A stretch of 64,000 nucleotides of DNA, from the NCBI GenBank assembly GCA_963813975.1, contig CAWFAP010000005.1, positions 1 through 64,000 on the forward strand. Reading direction: 5' to 3'. Origin of the DNA: RYN-230 sp963813975 (GTDB lineage: Bacteria > Actinomycetota > Actinomycetes > Streptosporangiales > Streptosporangiaceae). Position numbers and translations under genes: made by a program. This document shows, one piece after another, positions 51,447 through 60,153 of this stretch; positions within the stretch are counted from its first letter, which is position 1, and each line of letters starts with the position of its first letter. The notes below the pieces were generated by a model that was given only the letters and a program-made list of their open reading frames with translations, searched no databases and was not told the origin of the DNA.

Positions 51447-52900
51447 GTGGCTTGGCCAGCGCGGCCCACCCGGGCCTGGCGGCGGCTGATCCGACCCTGG
51501 CCAGCTTCTATCACCAGCCCTGGTGGCTGGTGATCATCAAGGTCCTGTTCGTCTTCGCCTTCCTGATGGTCATGACGCTGTTCGCCATCTGGGCGGAGCG
51601 CCGGATCATCGGCCGGATGCAGCAGCGCCCGGGCCCGAACCGGGCCGGGCCGTTCGGCCTGCTCCAGTCGCTCATGGACGGCATCAAGCTGCCGCTGAAG
51701 GAAGACATCGTCCCGACTCACGTGGACAAGCTGCTGTTCTGGCTGGCCCCCGCGATCGCGGTCATCCCGGCGTTCGTCAGCTTCGCGATCATCCCGTTCG
51801 GCCCGGAGGTCTCGATCTTCGGCGTGCAAACCCCGCTCCAGCTGGCCGACCTGCCGGTGGCCGTCCTGCTCGTGCTGGCCATGAGCTCCATGGCGGTCTA
51901 CGGGATCGTGCTGGCCGGATGGGCGTCCGGGTCCCCGTACCCACTGCTCGGGGGGCTGCGCTCGTCGGCCCAGGTGATCAGCTATGAGATCGCGATGGGG
52001 CTGTCCTTCGTCGCCGTCTTCCTCTACGCGGGCTCGCTGTCCACCACCGCCATCGTGGCCAGGCAGTCGGGGGCCAACACCTCGTTCCACCTGTTCGGCG
52101 CGGTTCTGCACTGGCCGTCCTGGTACGCGGTACTGCTGTTCCCGTCGTTCGTGATCTACCTGATCACGATGGTCGGCGAGACCAACCGGCTGCCGTTCGA
52201 CCTGCCCGAAGGTGAGGGCGAGCTGGTCGGCGGGTTTCACACCGAGTACTCCTCGCTCAAGTTCGCCCTGTTCTACCTGGGCGAGTACATCAACATGACC
52301 ACGGTCGCCGGCCTGGCCACCACGCTGTTCCTCGGTGGCTGGCGGGCCCCCTGGCCGATCAGCGTGTGGCCCGACGCGAACACCGGCTGGTGGCCCATGC
52401 TGTGGTTCCTCGGCAAGGTGCTGATCCTGCTGTTCTGCTTCGTCTGGCTGCGCGGCACGCTGCCCCGGATCCGTTACGACCAGCTGATGCGGTTTGGCTG
52501 GAAGGTGCTCATCCCGGTTTCGTTGGTCTGGATCCTGGTCATCGCCACCATCCGGGTCTGGCGCACGCACGGCGGCAGCCCGGCCGTCTACACGGTGGCC
52601 GGGCTGCTGGTCGTTGCGCTGCTCACGCTGCTGTTCATGGGCGACGCGGCCGCGCAGCGGCGCGCCCAGGCCGCCGAGGAGGCGGCCGCCCAGGCCGGGG
52701 TTCCGCTGAGCACCGGAGGAACCGGCACGGGAGGAACCGCGGGCGAGCCTGGTCCCGCCGCCGGCGGCCCGGGTTTCCCGGTTCCGCCGATGGACCTGCC
52801 GCACTACCACGGGGTCGGGGTGGACGTGTCCCCCTCGGAGGTCACCCCCGAGGAGTCCGGCGAGTCCCGGGCCACGACGAAGGAGGTGACCGGTGCCTGA
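51443..52900 (+). CDS. nuoH: NADH-quinone oxidoreductase subunit H
   Basis: Membrane subunit at the quinone-site junction, 485 residues, about eight helices. Motifs: AERRIIGRMQQRPGPNRAGPFGLLQSLMDGIKLPLKED (starting near 52), RSSAQVISYEIAMGLSFVAV, VGETNRLPFDLPEGEGELVGGFHTEYSS near 240. A cytoplasmic tail of about 90 residues after residue 390 is Ala/Pro/Gly-rich. ATGA overlap with nuoG, eight-base overlap with nuoI. Confidence 0.97.
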   Translation: MSGLASAAHPGLAAADPTLASFYHQPWWLVIIKVLFVFAFLMVMTLFAIWAERRIIGRMQQRPGPNRAGPFGLLQSLMDGIKLPLKEDIVPTHVDKLLFWLAPAIAVIPAFVSFAIIPFGPEVSIFGVQTPLQLADLPVAVLLVLAMSSMAVYGIVLAGWASGSPYPLLGGLRSSAQVISYEIAMGLSFVAVFLYAGSLSTTAIVARQSGANTSFHLFGAVLHWPSWYAVLLFPSFVIYLITMVGETNRLPFDLPEGEGELVGGFHTEYSSLKFALFYLGEYINMTTVAGLATTLFLGGWRAPWPISVWPDANTGWWPMLWFLGKVLILLFCFVWLRGTLPRIRYDQLMRFGWKVLIPVSLVWILVIATIRVWRTHGGSPAVYTVAGLLVVALLTLLFMGDAAAQRRAQAAEEAAAQAGVPLSTGGTGTGGTAGEPGPAAGGPGFPVPPMDLPHYHGVGVDVSPSEVTPEESGESRATTKEVTGA

Positions 52901-53558
52901 GTTCCTGGGCCCCGTCAAGGGATTCGGGGTCACCTTCCGGCAGATGTTCCGGAAGGTCGACACCGTCCAGTACCCCGAGGAGAAGAAGCCCACCGCCCCG
53001 CGCTTCCACGGCCGTCACCAGCTCAACCGCTGGCCGGACGGGCTGGAGAAGTGCATCGGCTGTGAGCTGTGCGCCTGGGCCTGCCCGGCGGACGCGATCT
53101 ACGTAGAGGGCGGCGATAACACGCCAGAGGAGCGGTACTCCCCCGGGGAGCGGTACGGAGCCGTCTACCAGATCAACTACCTGCGGTGCATCCTCTGCGG
53201 GCTGTGCGTGGAAGCCTGCCCGACCCGCGCGCTGACCATGACCAACGAGTACGAGCTCGCGGAGGACAACCGGGAGAGCCTGATCTGGACCAAGGAGCAG
53301 CTGCTGGCCCCGCTGCTGCCCGGGATGGAGCAGCCTCCGCACGAGATGCGGCTCGGGCAGACGGAGCGGGATTACTACAACCTCCGCTCGTCCGGCGTGG
53401 TCGCGAGTCCCCCGCCGGCCCCGGGCTCGGAAGGCGAAGCCGGGGAGCCGGTCTGGACGCTGGCCCGGGCCGGATTCTCTGAGGCCGGATCACCTGAGAC
53501 CGGATCACCTGAGACCGGATCACCTGAGGCGCAGGCACGCGAGAGCGGGGCGCAGTGA
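52893..53558 (+). CDS. nuoI: NADH-quinone oxidoreductase subunit I
   Basis: Two 4Fe-4S ferredoxin motifs (clusters N6a/N6b): CIGCELCAWACPADAIY near residue 51 and CILCGLCVEACPTRALTMTNEYE near 100. 221 residues, with a tail whose end is three tandem 15-bp units (53481-53525, SPETG repeats). GTG start preceded by GGAGGTGA. Confidence 0.97.
   Translation: MPEFLGPVKGFGVTFRQMFRKVDTVQYPEEKKPTAPRFHGRHQLNRWPDGLEKCIGCELCAWACPADAIYVEGGDNTPEERYSPGERYGAVYQINYLRCILCGLCVEACPTRALTMTNEYELAEDNRESLIWTKEQLLAPLLPGMEQPPHEMRLGQTERDYYNLRSSGVVASPPPAPGSEGEAGEPVWTLARAGFSEAGSPETGSPETGSPEAQARESGAQ
53481..53525 (+). repeat. Three 15-bp tandem repeats in the nuoI tail
   Basis: GAGACCGGATCACCT units at 53481 (one mismatch), 53496 and 53511, encoding ETGSP repeats. 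Confidence 0.85.
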
Positions 53559-54367
53559 TGCACGGCGGTGTCCTGGCCATCAGCGACGTGGCGTCCACCA
53601 CCCAGGAGATCACGTTCTGGCTGCTCGCCGTGGTGTCCGTGGGCTCGGCGCTCGGCATGATCCTGGTCCGCAAGGCCGTGTACTGCGCGGTGCTGCTGGC
53701 CGTCGTGATGCTGTCGCTGGCCGTCCTGTACGCCCTGCAGAACGCGCCGTTCCTGGCCTTCGTCCAGGTGATCGTGTACACCGGCGCGGTGCTCATGCTG
53801 TTCCTGTTCGTCCTGATGATCGTGGGTATCAGGGCCAAGGACTCCATCGTGGAGACCATCAAGGGCCAGCGGGTCGCCGCCGGGCTGGCCGGCATCGGCC
53901 TGCTGGTGCTGCTGACCCTCACCGTGGGGCACGCGGTGCTCGGGACGGCGGCCCAGACCGGCCCGTCGTTCGGCGCGAACAACGTGTACGCCATCGCCCG
54001 GCTGATCTTCACCACGTACGTGTTCCCGTTCGAGGTGACCAGCGCCTTGCTGATCACCGCCGCGCTCGGGGCCATGGTGCTCGCGCACCGCGAGCGCATC
54101 ACGTCCAAGCTGACCCAGCGCGACCTGTCCCGGCTCCGGGTGGCCAGCGGCCGGTCCGCGCCACTGGCCGGGCCCGGGACGTACGCGCGGCACAACGCCG
54201 TGGACATGCCCGCCCTGCTGCCGGACGGGACCCCGGCCGAGGCCTCGGTTCCGCCCGCGATCAGGGGGGTGCCCGAGACACCTGCCCAGCAGCGCACGCT
54301 GCTGGGCAGCAGCGCGGTGGTACGCGGCGAGTCCGGCAGCGAGTCCGGCCAGGAAGGTGACGCCTGA
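53558..54367 (+). CDS. nuoJ: NADH-quinone oxidoreductase subunit J
   Basis: Membrane subunit with five helices: TFWLLAVVSVGSALGMILVRKAVYCAVLLAVVMLSLAVLYALQNAPFLAFVQVIVYTGAVLMLFLFVLMIVG covers residues near 15-90 and contains the family core LQNAPFLAFVQVIVYTGAVLMLFLFV. 269 residues with an 85-residue cytoplasmic tail. ATG 53558 overlaps the nuoI stop (TGATG); a GTG one codon earlier is also in frame. Confidence 0.95.
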   Translation: MHGGVLAISDVASTTQEITFWLLAVVSVGSALGMILVRKAVYCAVLLAVVMLSLAVLYALQNAPFLAFVQVIVYTGAVLMLFLFVLMIVGIRAKDSIVETIKGQRVAAGLAGIGLLVLLTLTVGHAVLGTAAQTGPSFGANNVYAIARLIFTTYVFPFEVTSALLITAALGAMVLAHRERITSKLTQRDLSRLRVASGRSAPLAGPGTYARHNAVDMPALLPDGTPAEASVPPAIRGVPETPAQQRTLLGSSAVVRGESGSESGQEGDA

Positions 54368-54666
54368 TGAGCCCCGGGAATTTCGTGGCGCTGGCCGTGA
54401 TCCTGTTCGTGATCGGCGCCGTGGGCGTGCTGGTGCGGCGCAACGCGCTGGTGATATTCATGTGCGTCGAGCTCATGCTCAACGCGGTCAACCTTGCGTT
54501 TGTGGCCTTCGCCCGGATGCACGGCAACCTGGGCGGCCAGGTCATCGCGTTCTTCGTGATGGTCGTGGCGGCCGCTGAGGTCGTCGTCGGCCTCGCGATC
54601 CTGATGGCGATCTTCCGCACCCGCAGGTCCGCGTCGGTGGACGACGCAAGCCTGCTGAAGTACTAG
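54367..54666 (+). CDS. nuoK: NADH-quinone oxidoreductase subunit K
   Basis: 99-residue, three-helix subunit of normal length with the conserved Glu residues in MCVELMLNAVNLAFVAF (residues 34-50) and AAAEVVVGLAILMAIFR near 72. TGATG overlap with nuoJ. A 67-base gap with GAGGAG precedes nuoL. Confidence 0.97.
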   Translation: MSPGNFVALAVILFVIGAVGVLVRRNALVIFMCVELMLNAVNLAFVAFARMHGNLGGQVIAFFVMVVAAAEVVVGLAILMAIFRTRRSASVDDASLLKY

Positions 54667-54733
54667 CAAGGACCGGCTGACGTAGCGGCCCGCTGACCCG
54701 GTCGGCGGCTGCTGAAGCACGAGGAGTAGCGCA

Positions 54734-56677
54734 GTGACAGGCTCACTTGCGGTTGCGACCACGGCCGCGGCCCACGCCGAGAACACCTTGCCCGCCGTCG
54801 GCGCGCAGCGGGCGGCGTGGCTGCTGCTTGTGTTCCCGCTGATCGGCGCGGTGGTGCTGCTGCTGGGCGGGAAGCGGACCGACCGCTGGGGGCACCTGCT
54901 GGGCGTGGCCATGCCGCTGGCCGCGTTCGTCTACGCGCTGATCGCCTTCGCGCAGATGCTCGGCTACCCGGGCGGCCAGCGCAGCCGGGAGGTCCAGCTC
55001 TACAACTGGATCACGGCCGGGACGTTCAAGGTCAACCTGGGGCTGCAGCTCGACCAGCTGTCGATCTGCTTCGTGCTGCTGATCACCGGGGTCGGCTCGC
55101 TGATCCACATCTACTCGGTCGGGTACATGGCCCACGACCCTGGGCGGCGCCGGTTCTTCGGATACATGAACCTGTTCCTGGCCGCCATGCTGCTGCTGGT
55201 GCTGGCCGACAACTACCTGGCGCTGTACGCCGGGTGGGAGGGCGTCGGCCTGGCCTCCTACCTGCTGATCGGGTTCTGGCAGCACAAGCCGGCCGCGGCC
55301 GTGGCGGCTAAGAAGGCGTTCATCGCCAACCGGGTCGGTGACGCCGGGCTGTCGCTGGCCATCATGCTCATGTTCACCACGTTCGGCACGGTCACGTTCG
55401 CCGGGGTGTTCCACCACCCCGGCGCGGCCAGCCCGGGTGTGCTCACCGCCATGGGCCTGCTGCTCCTGCTCGGGGCCTGCGGGAAGTCGGCCCAGCTGCC
55501 GCTGCAGTCCTGGCTGCTGGACGCCATGGAGGGCCCGACCCCCGTGTCGGCGCTCATCCACGCGGCCACCATGGTCACCGCGGGTGTCTACCTGATCGTC
55601 CGGTCCGGCCCGATCTTCGACCTGAGCGCGGACGCCCGGCTGGCCGTGGCTATCGTCGGCGCGGCCACCCTGCTGTTCGGCGGGATCATCGGCTCGGCCA
55701 AGGACGACATCAAGAAGGCGCTGGCCGGGTCCACGATGAGCCAGATCGGCTACATGATGCTCGCCGCCGGGGTGGGTCCCGCCGGCTACCCGTTCGCGAT
55801 CGCGCTGCTCCTCGCGCACGGGTTCTACAAGGCCGGCCTGTTCCTCGACGCCGGGTCGATCATGCACGGGATGAACGACGAGGTGAACATGCGCCGCTTC
55901 GGCGGCCTGTTCTCGGTCCTTCCGATCACCTTCACCACGTTCGCGGCGTGCTACCTGGCCATCATCGGCATCCCCCCGTTCTCGGGGTTCTTCGCCAAGG
56001 ACACGGTGATCGACGCCGCCTATCACGATGGCAGCACCACCGGCTGGATCGTCGGCACCGCGGCCCTGATCGGCGCGGGCGTCACCTCCTTCTACATGAC
56101 CCGCATCCTGTTCATGACCTTCTTCGGGAAGCGCCGCTGGGCAGACGATGCCCACCCGCACGAGGCACCCCGGGTGATGACCTGGCCGGTGATCGTGCTG
56201 GGCCTCGGTGCCCTGGGCTTCGGTGCGTTCGAGGTCCTCGGCGACCGGCTGGCCAAGTTCCTGGGCCCGGTGAGCGGTTACACGCCGCCCCAGCCAGCCG
56301 TGTTCACGCTGGCCGGCGGCCTGGCCCTGGTCCTCGTCGTGATCTTCGGGGTGCTGGCCTGGCTGATGTACGGGCGCCGCCCGGTGCCGGGCACCGCCCC
56401 GGCGGCCGGGTTCCCGGTCACCGCCGCGCGCAAGGACCTGTACGGGGATGCCATCAACGAGTCCCTCCTGATGCGGCCCGGGCAGTGGCTGACCCGGCTG
56501 TCGGTGTACTTCGACAACCGCGGGGTGGACGGCCTGGTCAATACGGTGGCCGCGGTCATCGGCGGCACGTCGGGGCGGGTGCGCCGGGTCCAGACGGGCT
56601 TCGTCCGCTCCTACGCCCTGTCCATGTTCCTCGGCGGGGTGCTGCTGGTCGGCGCCCTCCTGCTGGCGAGAATCTAG
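54734..56677 (+). CDS. nuoL: NADH-quinone oxidoreductase subunit L
   Basis: Antiporter-like proton-pumping subunit, 647 residues, about 16 helices. Core motifs: IHIYSVGYMAHD, YAGWEGVGLASYLLIGFW (conserved Glu), LGACGKSAQLPLQSWLLDAMEGPTPVSALIHAATMVTAGVYLI (conserved Lys), KKALAGSTMSQIGYMMLA, GIPPFSGFFAKD. The N-terminal nonapeptide MTGSLAVAT is also that of nuoN. Confidence 0.97.
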   Translation: MTGSLAVATTAAAHAENTLPAVGAQRAAWLLLVFPLIGAVVLLLGGKRTDRWGHLLGVAMPLAAFVYALIAFAQMLGYPGGQRSREVQLYNWITAGTFKVNLGLQLDQLSICFVLLITGVGSLIHIYSVGYMAHDPGRRRFFGYMNLFLAAMLLLVLADNYLALYAGWEGVGLASYLLIGFWQHKPAAAVAAKKAFIANRVGDAGLSLAIMLMFTTFGTVTFAGVFHHPGAASPGVLTAMGLLLLLGACGKSAQLPLQSWLLDAMEGPTPVSALIHAATMVTAGVYLIVRSGPIFDLSADARLAVAIVGAATLLFGGIIGSAKDDIKKALAGSTMSQIGYMMLAAGVGPAGYPFAIALLLAHGFYKAGLFLDAGSIMHGMNDEVNMRRFGGLFSVLPITFTTFAACYLAIIGIPPFSGFFAKDTVIDAAYHDGSTTGWIVGTAALIGAGVTSFYMTRILFMTFFGKRRWADDAHPHEAPRVMTWPVIVLGLGALGFGAFEVLGDRLAKFLGPVSGYTPPQPAVFTLAGGLALVLVVIFGVLAWLMYGRRPVPGTAPAAGFPVTAARKDLYGDAINESLLMRPGQWLTRLSVYFDNRGVDGLVNTVAAVIGGTSGRVRRVQTGFVRSYALSMFLGGVLLVGALLLARI

Positions 56678-56690
56678 GAGACCACGGCTC

Positions 56691-58391
56691 ATGAGCACGT
56701 TTCCCTGGCTGACCGTGATCGGCGCGGTGCCGTTGGCCGGCGCGCTGGTGATCGGCGTGACGCCGGGTGTGTCCGCGCCAGGCAGCGAGGCGGAGCGGGC
56801 GGCCCGGCGCCTGCTGGTCAAGCGGCTGGCGCTGGTGTTCTCGCTGATCACGCTGGGACTGACCATCGCCATGATGGTCGCCTTCTCGCCCCACGGGAAC
56901 GAGTTCCAGTTCACCCAGACCTACCAGTGGATCCCGCAGTTCGGCGTGCACTACGCGGTCGGCGTGGACGGGATCGCGCTGGTGCTCATCGCCATGACCG
57001 CGGTGCTGATGCCGGTGGTCATCCTGGCCTCGTGGAACGACGCGGACCCGCCGGAAGGCGAGGAGACCGCGGCGGCTGCGGGTGACGCCGCCACCTCCGT
57101 CTCCGGGGCCCGGCCCCGGCGCAGCGCGAAGACCTACTTCGCGCTGCTGCTCGTGCTGGAAACCATGATGGTCGGCGTGTTCGCGGCCACCGACGTCTTC
57201 CTGTTCTACGTGTTCTTCGAGGCCATGCTGATCCCGATGTACTTCCTGATCGGCAGCTTCGGGACCGGCCAGCGCCAGTACGCCGCGGTCAAGTTCCTGC
57301 TCTACAGCCTGTTCGGCGGGCTGCTCATGCTGGTCGCGGTCATCGCGCTGTACGTGTACTCGGGGCACGGCGGGCACCCCGGCACGTTCCTGTTCAGCCA
57401 GCTCACCCACGTGACGTTCAGCCCCGTCGTGCAGAAGTGGCTGTTCCTCGGCTTCTTCATCGCATTCGCCATCAAGGCGCCCCTGTGGCCGTTCCACACC
57501 TGGCTGCCGGACGCCGCCACCGCGTCCCAGCCCGGTACCGCGGTGCTGCTCGTCGGCGTGATGGACAAGGTGGGCACGTTCGGGATGATCCGGTACTGCC
57601 TGCAGCTGTTCCCCGCCGCCTCCCGCTACTTCACGCCCCTGATCCTGGTGCTGGCGGTGATCGGGATCCTGTACGGGGCGATCGTCGCCATCGGCCAGCG
57701 GGACCTCAAGCGCCTCATCGCGTACACCTCAATCTCGCACTTCGGGTTCATCGTGCTCGGCATCTTCGCGCTCACCACGCAGGCCCAGACCGGCGCCACG
57801 CTCTACATGGTCAATCACGCGTTCGCCACCGGGGCGCTGTTCCTGGTCGCCGGCTTCATGATCGCCCGCCGCCGGTCGCAGCGGATCGCCGACTACGGCG
57901 GCGTGTACCAGGTGGCCCCGGTCATGGCGGGCCTGTTCCTCATCGCCGGCCTGGCCGGGCTGTCGCTGCCCGGGCTGTCCACCTTCGTCAGCGAGTTCCT
58001 CGTCCTGATCGGCACGTTCTCCCGGTACAAGGTGGCGGCCTCGTTCGCCACCGCCGGCATCATCCTGGCCGCGATCTACATCCTGTGGATGTACCAGCGC
58101 ACCATGACCGGGCCGGTCCGGCCGGAGGTCGCGGACATGCCCGACCTGCGGCCCCGCGAACTGTGGGCGGTGGGACCGCTGATCGCGGTGCTCATCTTCT
58201 TCGGCGTATACCCGAAGCCGCTGCTCGACGTCATCAATCCGGCGGTGCACGACACGCTGTCCCAGGTGCACGTGACCGACCCGCAGCCTCAGCATCCGAG
58301 TACCGCCGCCACGACAAGTTTCCGGCTCGGTAACAGGCTGATCCTCGTGAGCGCCGGCGGCGCGCAGATCCAGAAGGGAAGCACCCCGTGA
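56691..58391 (+). CDS. nuoM: NADH-quinone oxidoreductase subunit M
   Basis: Antiporter-like subunit, 566 residues, about 14 helices. YFVLFEAMLIPMYFLIGSFG-like region (VFFEAMLIPMYFLIGSFG), AFAIKAPLWPFHTWLPDAATASQPGTAVLLVGVMDKVGTFGMIR (conserved Lys), QRDLKRLIAYTSISHFGFIVLG, and FVSEFLVLIGTF. AGGAG before the ATG. An Ala/Glu-rich loop near 120-145 is longer than usual. Confidence 0.97.
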   Translation: MSTFPWLTVIGAVPLAGALVIGVTPGVSAPGSEAERAARRLLVKRLALVFSLITLGLTIAMMVAFSPHGNEFQFTQTYQWIPQFGVHYAVGVDGIALVLIAMTAVLMPVVILASWNDADPPEGEETAAAAGDAATSVSGARPRRSAKTYFALLLVLETMMVGVFAATDVFLFYVFFEAMLIPMYFLIGSFGTGQRQYAAVKFLLYSLFGGLLMLVAVIALYVYSGHGGHPGTFLFSQLTHVTFSPVVQKWLFLGFFIAFAIKAPLWPFHTWLPDAATASQPGTAVLLVGVMDKVGTFGMIRYCLQLFPAASRYFTPLILVLAVIGILYGAIVAIGQRDLKRLIAYTSISHFGFIVLGIFALTTQAQTGATLYMVNHAFATGALFLVAGFMIARRRSQRIADYGGVYQVAPVMAGLFLIAGLAGLSLPGLSTFVSEFLVLIGTFSRYKVAASFATAGIILAAIYILWMYQRTMTGPVRPEVADMPDLRPRELWAVGPLIAVLIFFGVYPKPLLDVINPAVHDTLSQVHVTDPQPQHPSTAATTSFRLGNRLILVSAGGAQIQKGSTP

Positions 58392-59977
58392 CCGGGTCCC
58401 TCGCGGTGGCGACGATCACCCCGCCGCACATCGAGTACGGCCAGCTCTCGCCGATGCTGCTGGTCTTCGGCCTGGGCGTGGCCGGCGTCCTGGCCGAGGC
58501 GTTCCTCCCCCGCGAGCTGCGCCGCCCGGCCCAGCTGATCATCACCCTCGGCGGCCTGGCCGTGGCCTTCGTGCTCACGATCGTGGTCGCCGCCACCTCG
58601 TCGCTGTTCGCCCACGGTGGGCACGGGAACGTCGCGGCGATGGGAGCGGTGGGGGTGGACGGCCCGACGCTCTTCGTGTGGGGCACGATCCTCGTGCTCG
58701 CGTTCGTCAGCGTGCTGCTGATCGCCGACTCCTCCCGCGACGACCAGACGTTCGTGGCCCAGGCGGCCACCACCCCGGGCAGCGCCGAGGAGCGGGCGGC
58801 CCAGCTGGCCGGGGTGGTGCATACCGAGATCTACCCGCTCACCCTGTTCGCGGTCGCGGGCATGCTGCTGTTCCCCGCGTCGAACGACCTGCTCACCATG
58901 TTCGTCGCGCTCGAAGTGCTCTCCCTGCCGCTGTACCTGCTGTGCGGGCTGGCCCGGCGCCGCCGGCTGCTGTCGCAGGAAGCATCCATGAAGTACTTCC
59001 TGCTCGGTGCGTTCTCCTCGGCGTTCTTCCTGTTCGGCGTGGCCATGCTGTACGGCTACTCCGGCTCGGTGTCGCTGTCTGCCATCGCGACCGCGGCGGC
59101 CAGCAACGTGGGCAGCCTGACCCTCCTCTACGCGGGCATGGCGCTGCTCGGCATCGGCCTGCTGTTCAAGATCGGGGCGGTCCCGTTCCAGAGCTGGAAG
59201 CCCGACGTGTACCAGGGCGCGCCGACCCCGGTCACCGCGCTGATGGCCTCCTGCACCCTGGTCTCCGCGTTCGGCGCGCTGCTGCGCGTCTTCTACGTCG
59301 CATTCGGCCAGCTCACCTGGGACTGGCGCCCGGCGATGTGGGGCGTGGCCATCCTGACCATGGTGGTCGGAGCGATCATCGCGATCACCCAGACCGACGT
59401 GAAGCGGCTGCTGGCCTACTCGTCCATCGCGCACGGCGGCTTCGTGCTGACCGGCGTGATCGCGGCCAGCGTGGCCGGCCTGTCCAGCAGCCTCTTCTAC
59501 CTGGCTGTGTACGGGTTCACTACGATCGGTGCGTTTGCGGTCGTGACGCTGGTCCGTGACCAGGCGGGCGAGGCCGGGCACCTGTCCAGCTGGGCTGGCC
59601 TCGGCCGGCGTTCACCGCTCGTGGCCGGCGTCTTCGCGTTCTTCCTGCTGGCCTTCGCCGGTATCCCGCTGACCAGCGGTTTCACCGGAAAGTTCGCCGT
59701 ATTCCAGGCGGCCGTCGCGGGCGGGGCGGTTCCGCTGGTGATCGTGGGGGTGATCGCCAGTGCCGTCGCCGCGTTCTTCTACGTCCGGGTGATCGTGCTC
59801 ATGTTCTTCAGCGAGCCGGCACCCGCCGGTCCCTCGGTGGTGACGGTGGCGACCCCGGGGCTGTTCACCGGCGCGGCCGTGGCCATCGGGGTGATCACCA
59901 CGCTGGTGTTCGGCATCGTCCCCCAGCCCCTGCTCAGCCTCGCGAATCATGCGGCCGCACACTTGTTTGTCCGCTGA
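58388..59977 (+). CDS. nuoN: NADH-quinone oxidoreductase subunit N
   Basis: Third antiporter-like subunit, 529 residues. FVALEVLSLPLYLLCGLARR, SSAFFLFGVAMLYGYSGSVSLSAI, FKIGAVPFQSWKPDVYQGAPTPVTALMASC, QTDVKRLLAYSSIAHGGFVLTGV, and AFAGIPLTSGFTGKFAVF are family hallmarks. GTGA overlap with nuoM. Last gene of the operon. Confidence 0.97.
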   Translation: MTGSLAVATITPPHIEYGQLSPMLLVFGLGVAGVLAEAFLPRELRRPAQLIITLGGLAVAFVLTIVVAATSSLFAHGGHGNVAAMGAVGVDGPTLFVWGTILVLAFVSVLLIADSSRDDQTFVAQAATTPGSAEERAAQLAGVVHTEIYPLTLFAVAGMLLFPASNDLLTMFVALEVLSLPLYLLCGLARRRRLLSQEASMKYFLLGAFSSAFFLFGVAMLYGYSGSVSLSAIATAAASNVGSLTLLYAGMALLGIGLLFKIGAVPFQSWKPDVYQGAPTPVTALMASCTLVSAFGALLRVFYVAFGQLTWDWRPAMWGVAILTMVVGAIIAITQTDVKRLLAYSSIAHGGFVLTGVIAASVAGLSSSLFYLAVYGFTTIGAFAVVTLVRDQAGEAGHLSSWAGLGRRSPLVAGVFAFFLLAFAGIPLTSGFTGKFAVFQAAVAGGAVPLVIVGVIASAVAAFFYVRVIVLMFFSEPAPAGPSVVTVATPGLFTGAAVAIGVITTLVFGIVPQPLLSLANHAAAHLFVR

Positions 59978-59980
59978 CCT

Positions 59981-60036
59981 GGCCGGGGCGCAGACGCGTT
60001 CCCGGCCGGGCGGCAGGGTGTCCGGGAACCTCCCGG
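59981..60036 (+). terminator. Probable nuo operon terminator
   Basis: GGCCGGG (59981-59987) with CCCGGCC (60001-60007), with an inner CGC/GCG pair, starts four bases after the nuoN stop. A second hairpin CCGGGA-ACC-TCCCGG follows at 60022-60036. No T-run. Confidence 0.45.
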
Positions 60037-60153
60037 GGGGAATATCCGGGACGGCGGTAGCTTGGGCGTGGCGCGAGGATGGATTCGCCCACCCTGGTCA
60101 CGGCCACCTGAGGGGCTCGTGACCGCCGCGATGACCGATGACCGGGAGCACCA

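Noticed and set aside
50135..52993. 952-codon open frame on the minus strand
   Set aside because: Antisense to nuoG and nuoH, which have full sets of family motifs.
54743..56914. 723-codon open frame on the minus strand
   Set aside because: Antisense to nuoL; low-complexity His/Gln/Asp/Arg shadow.
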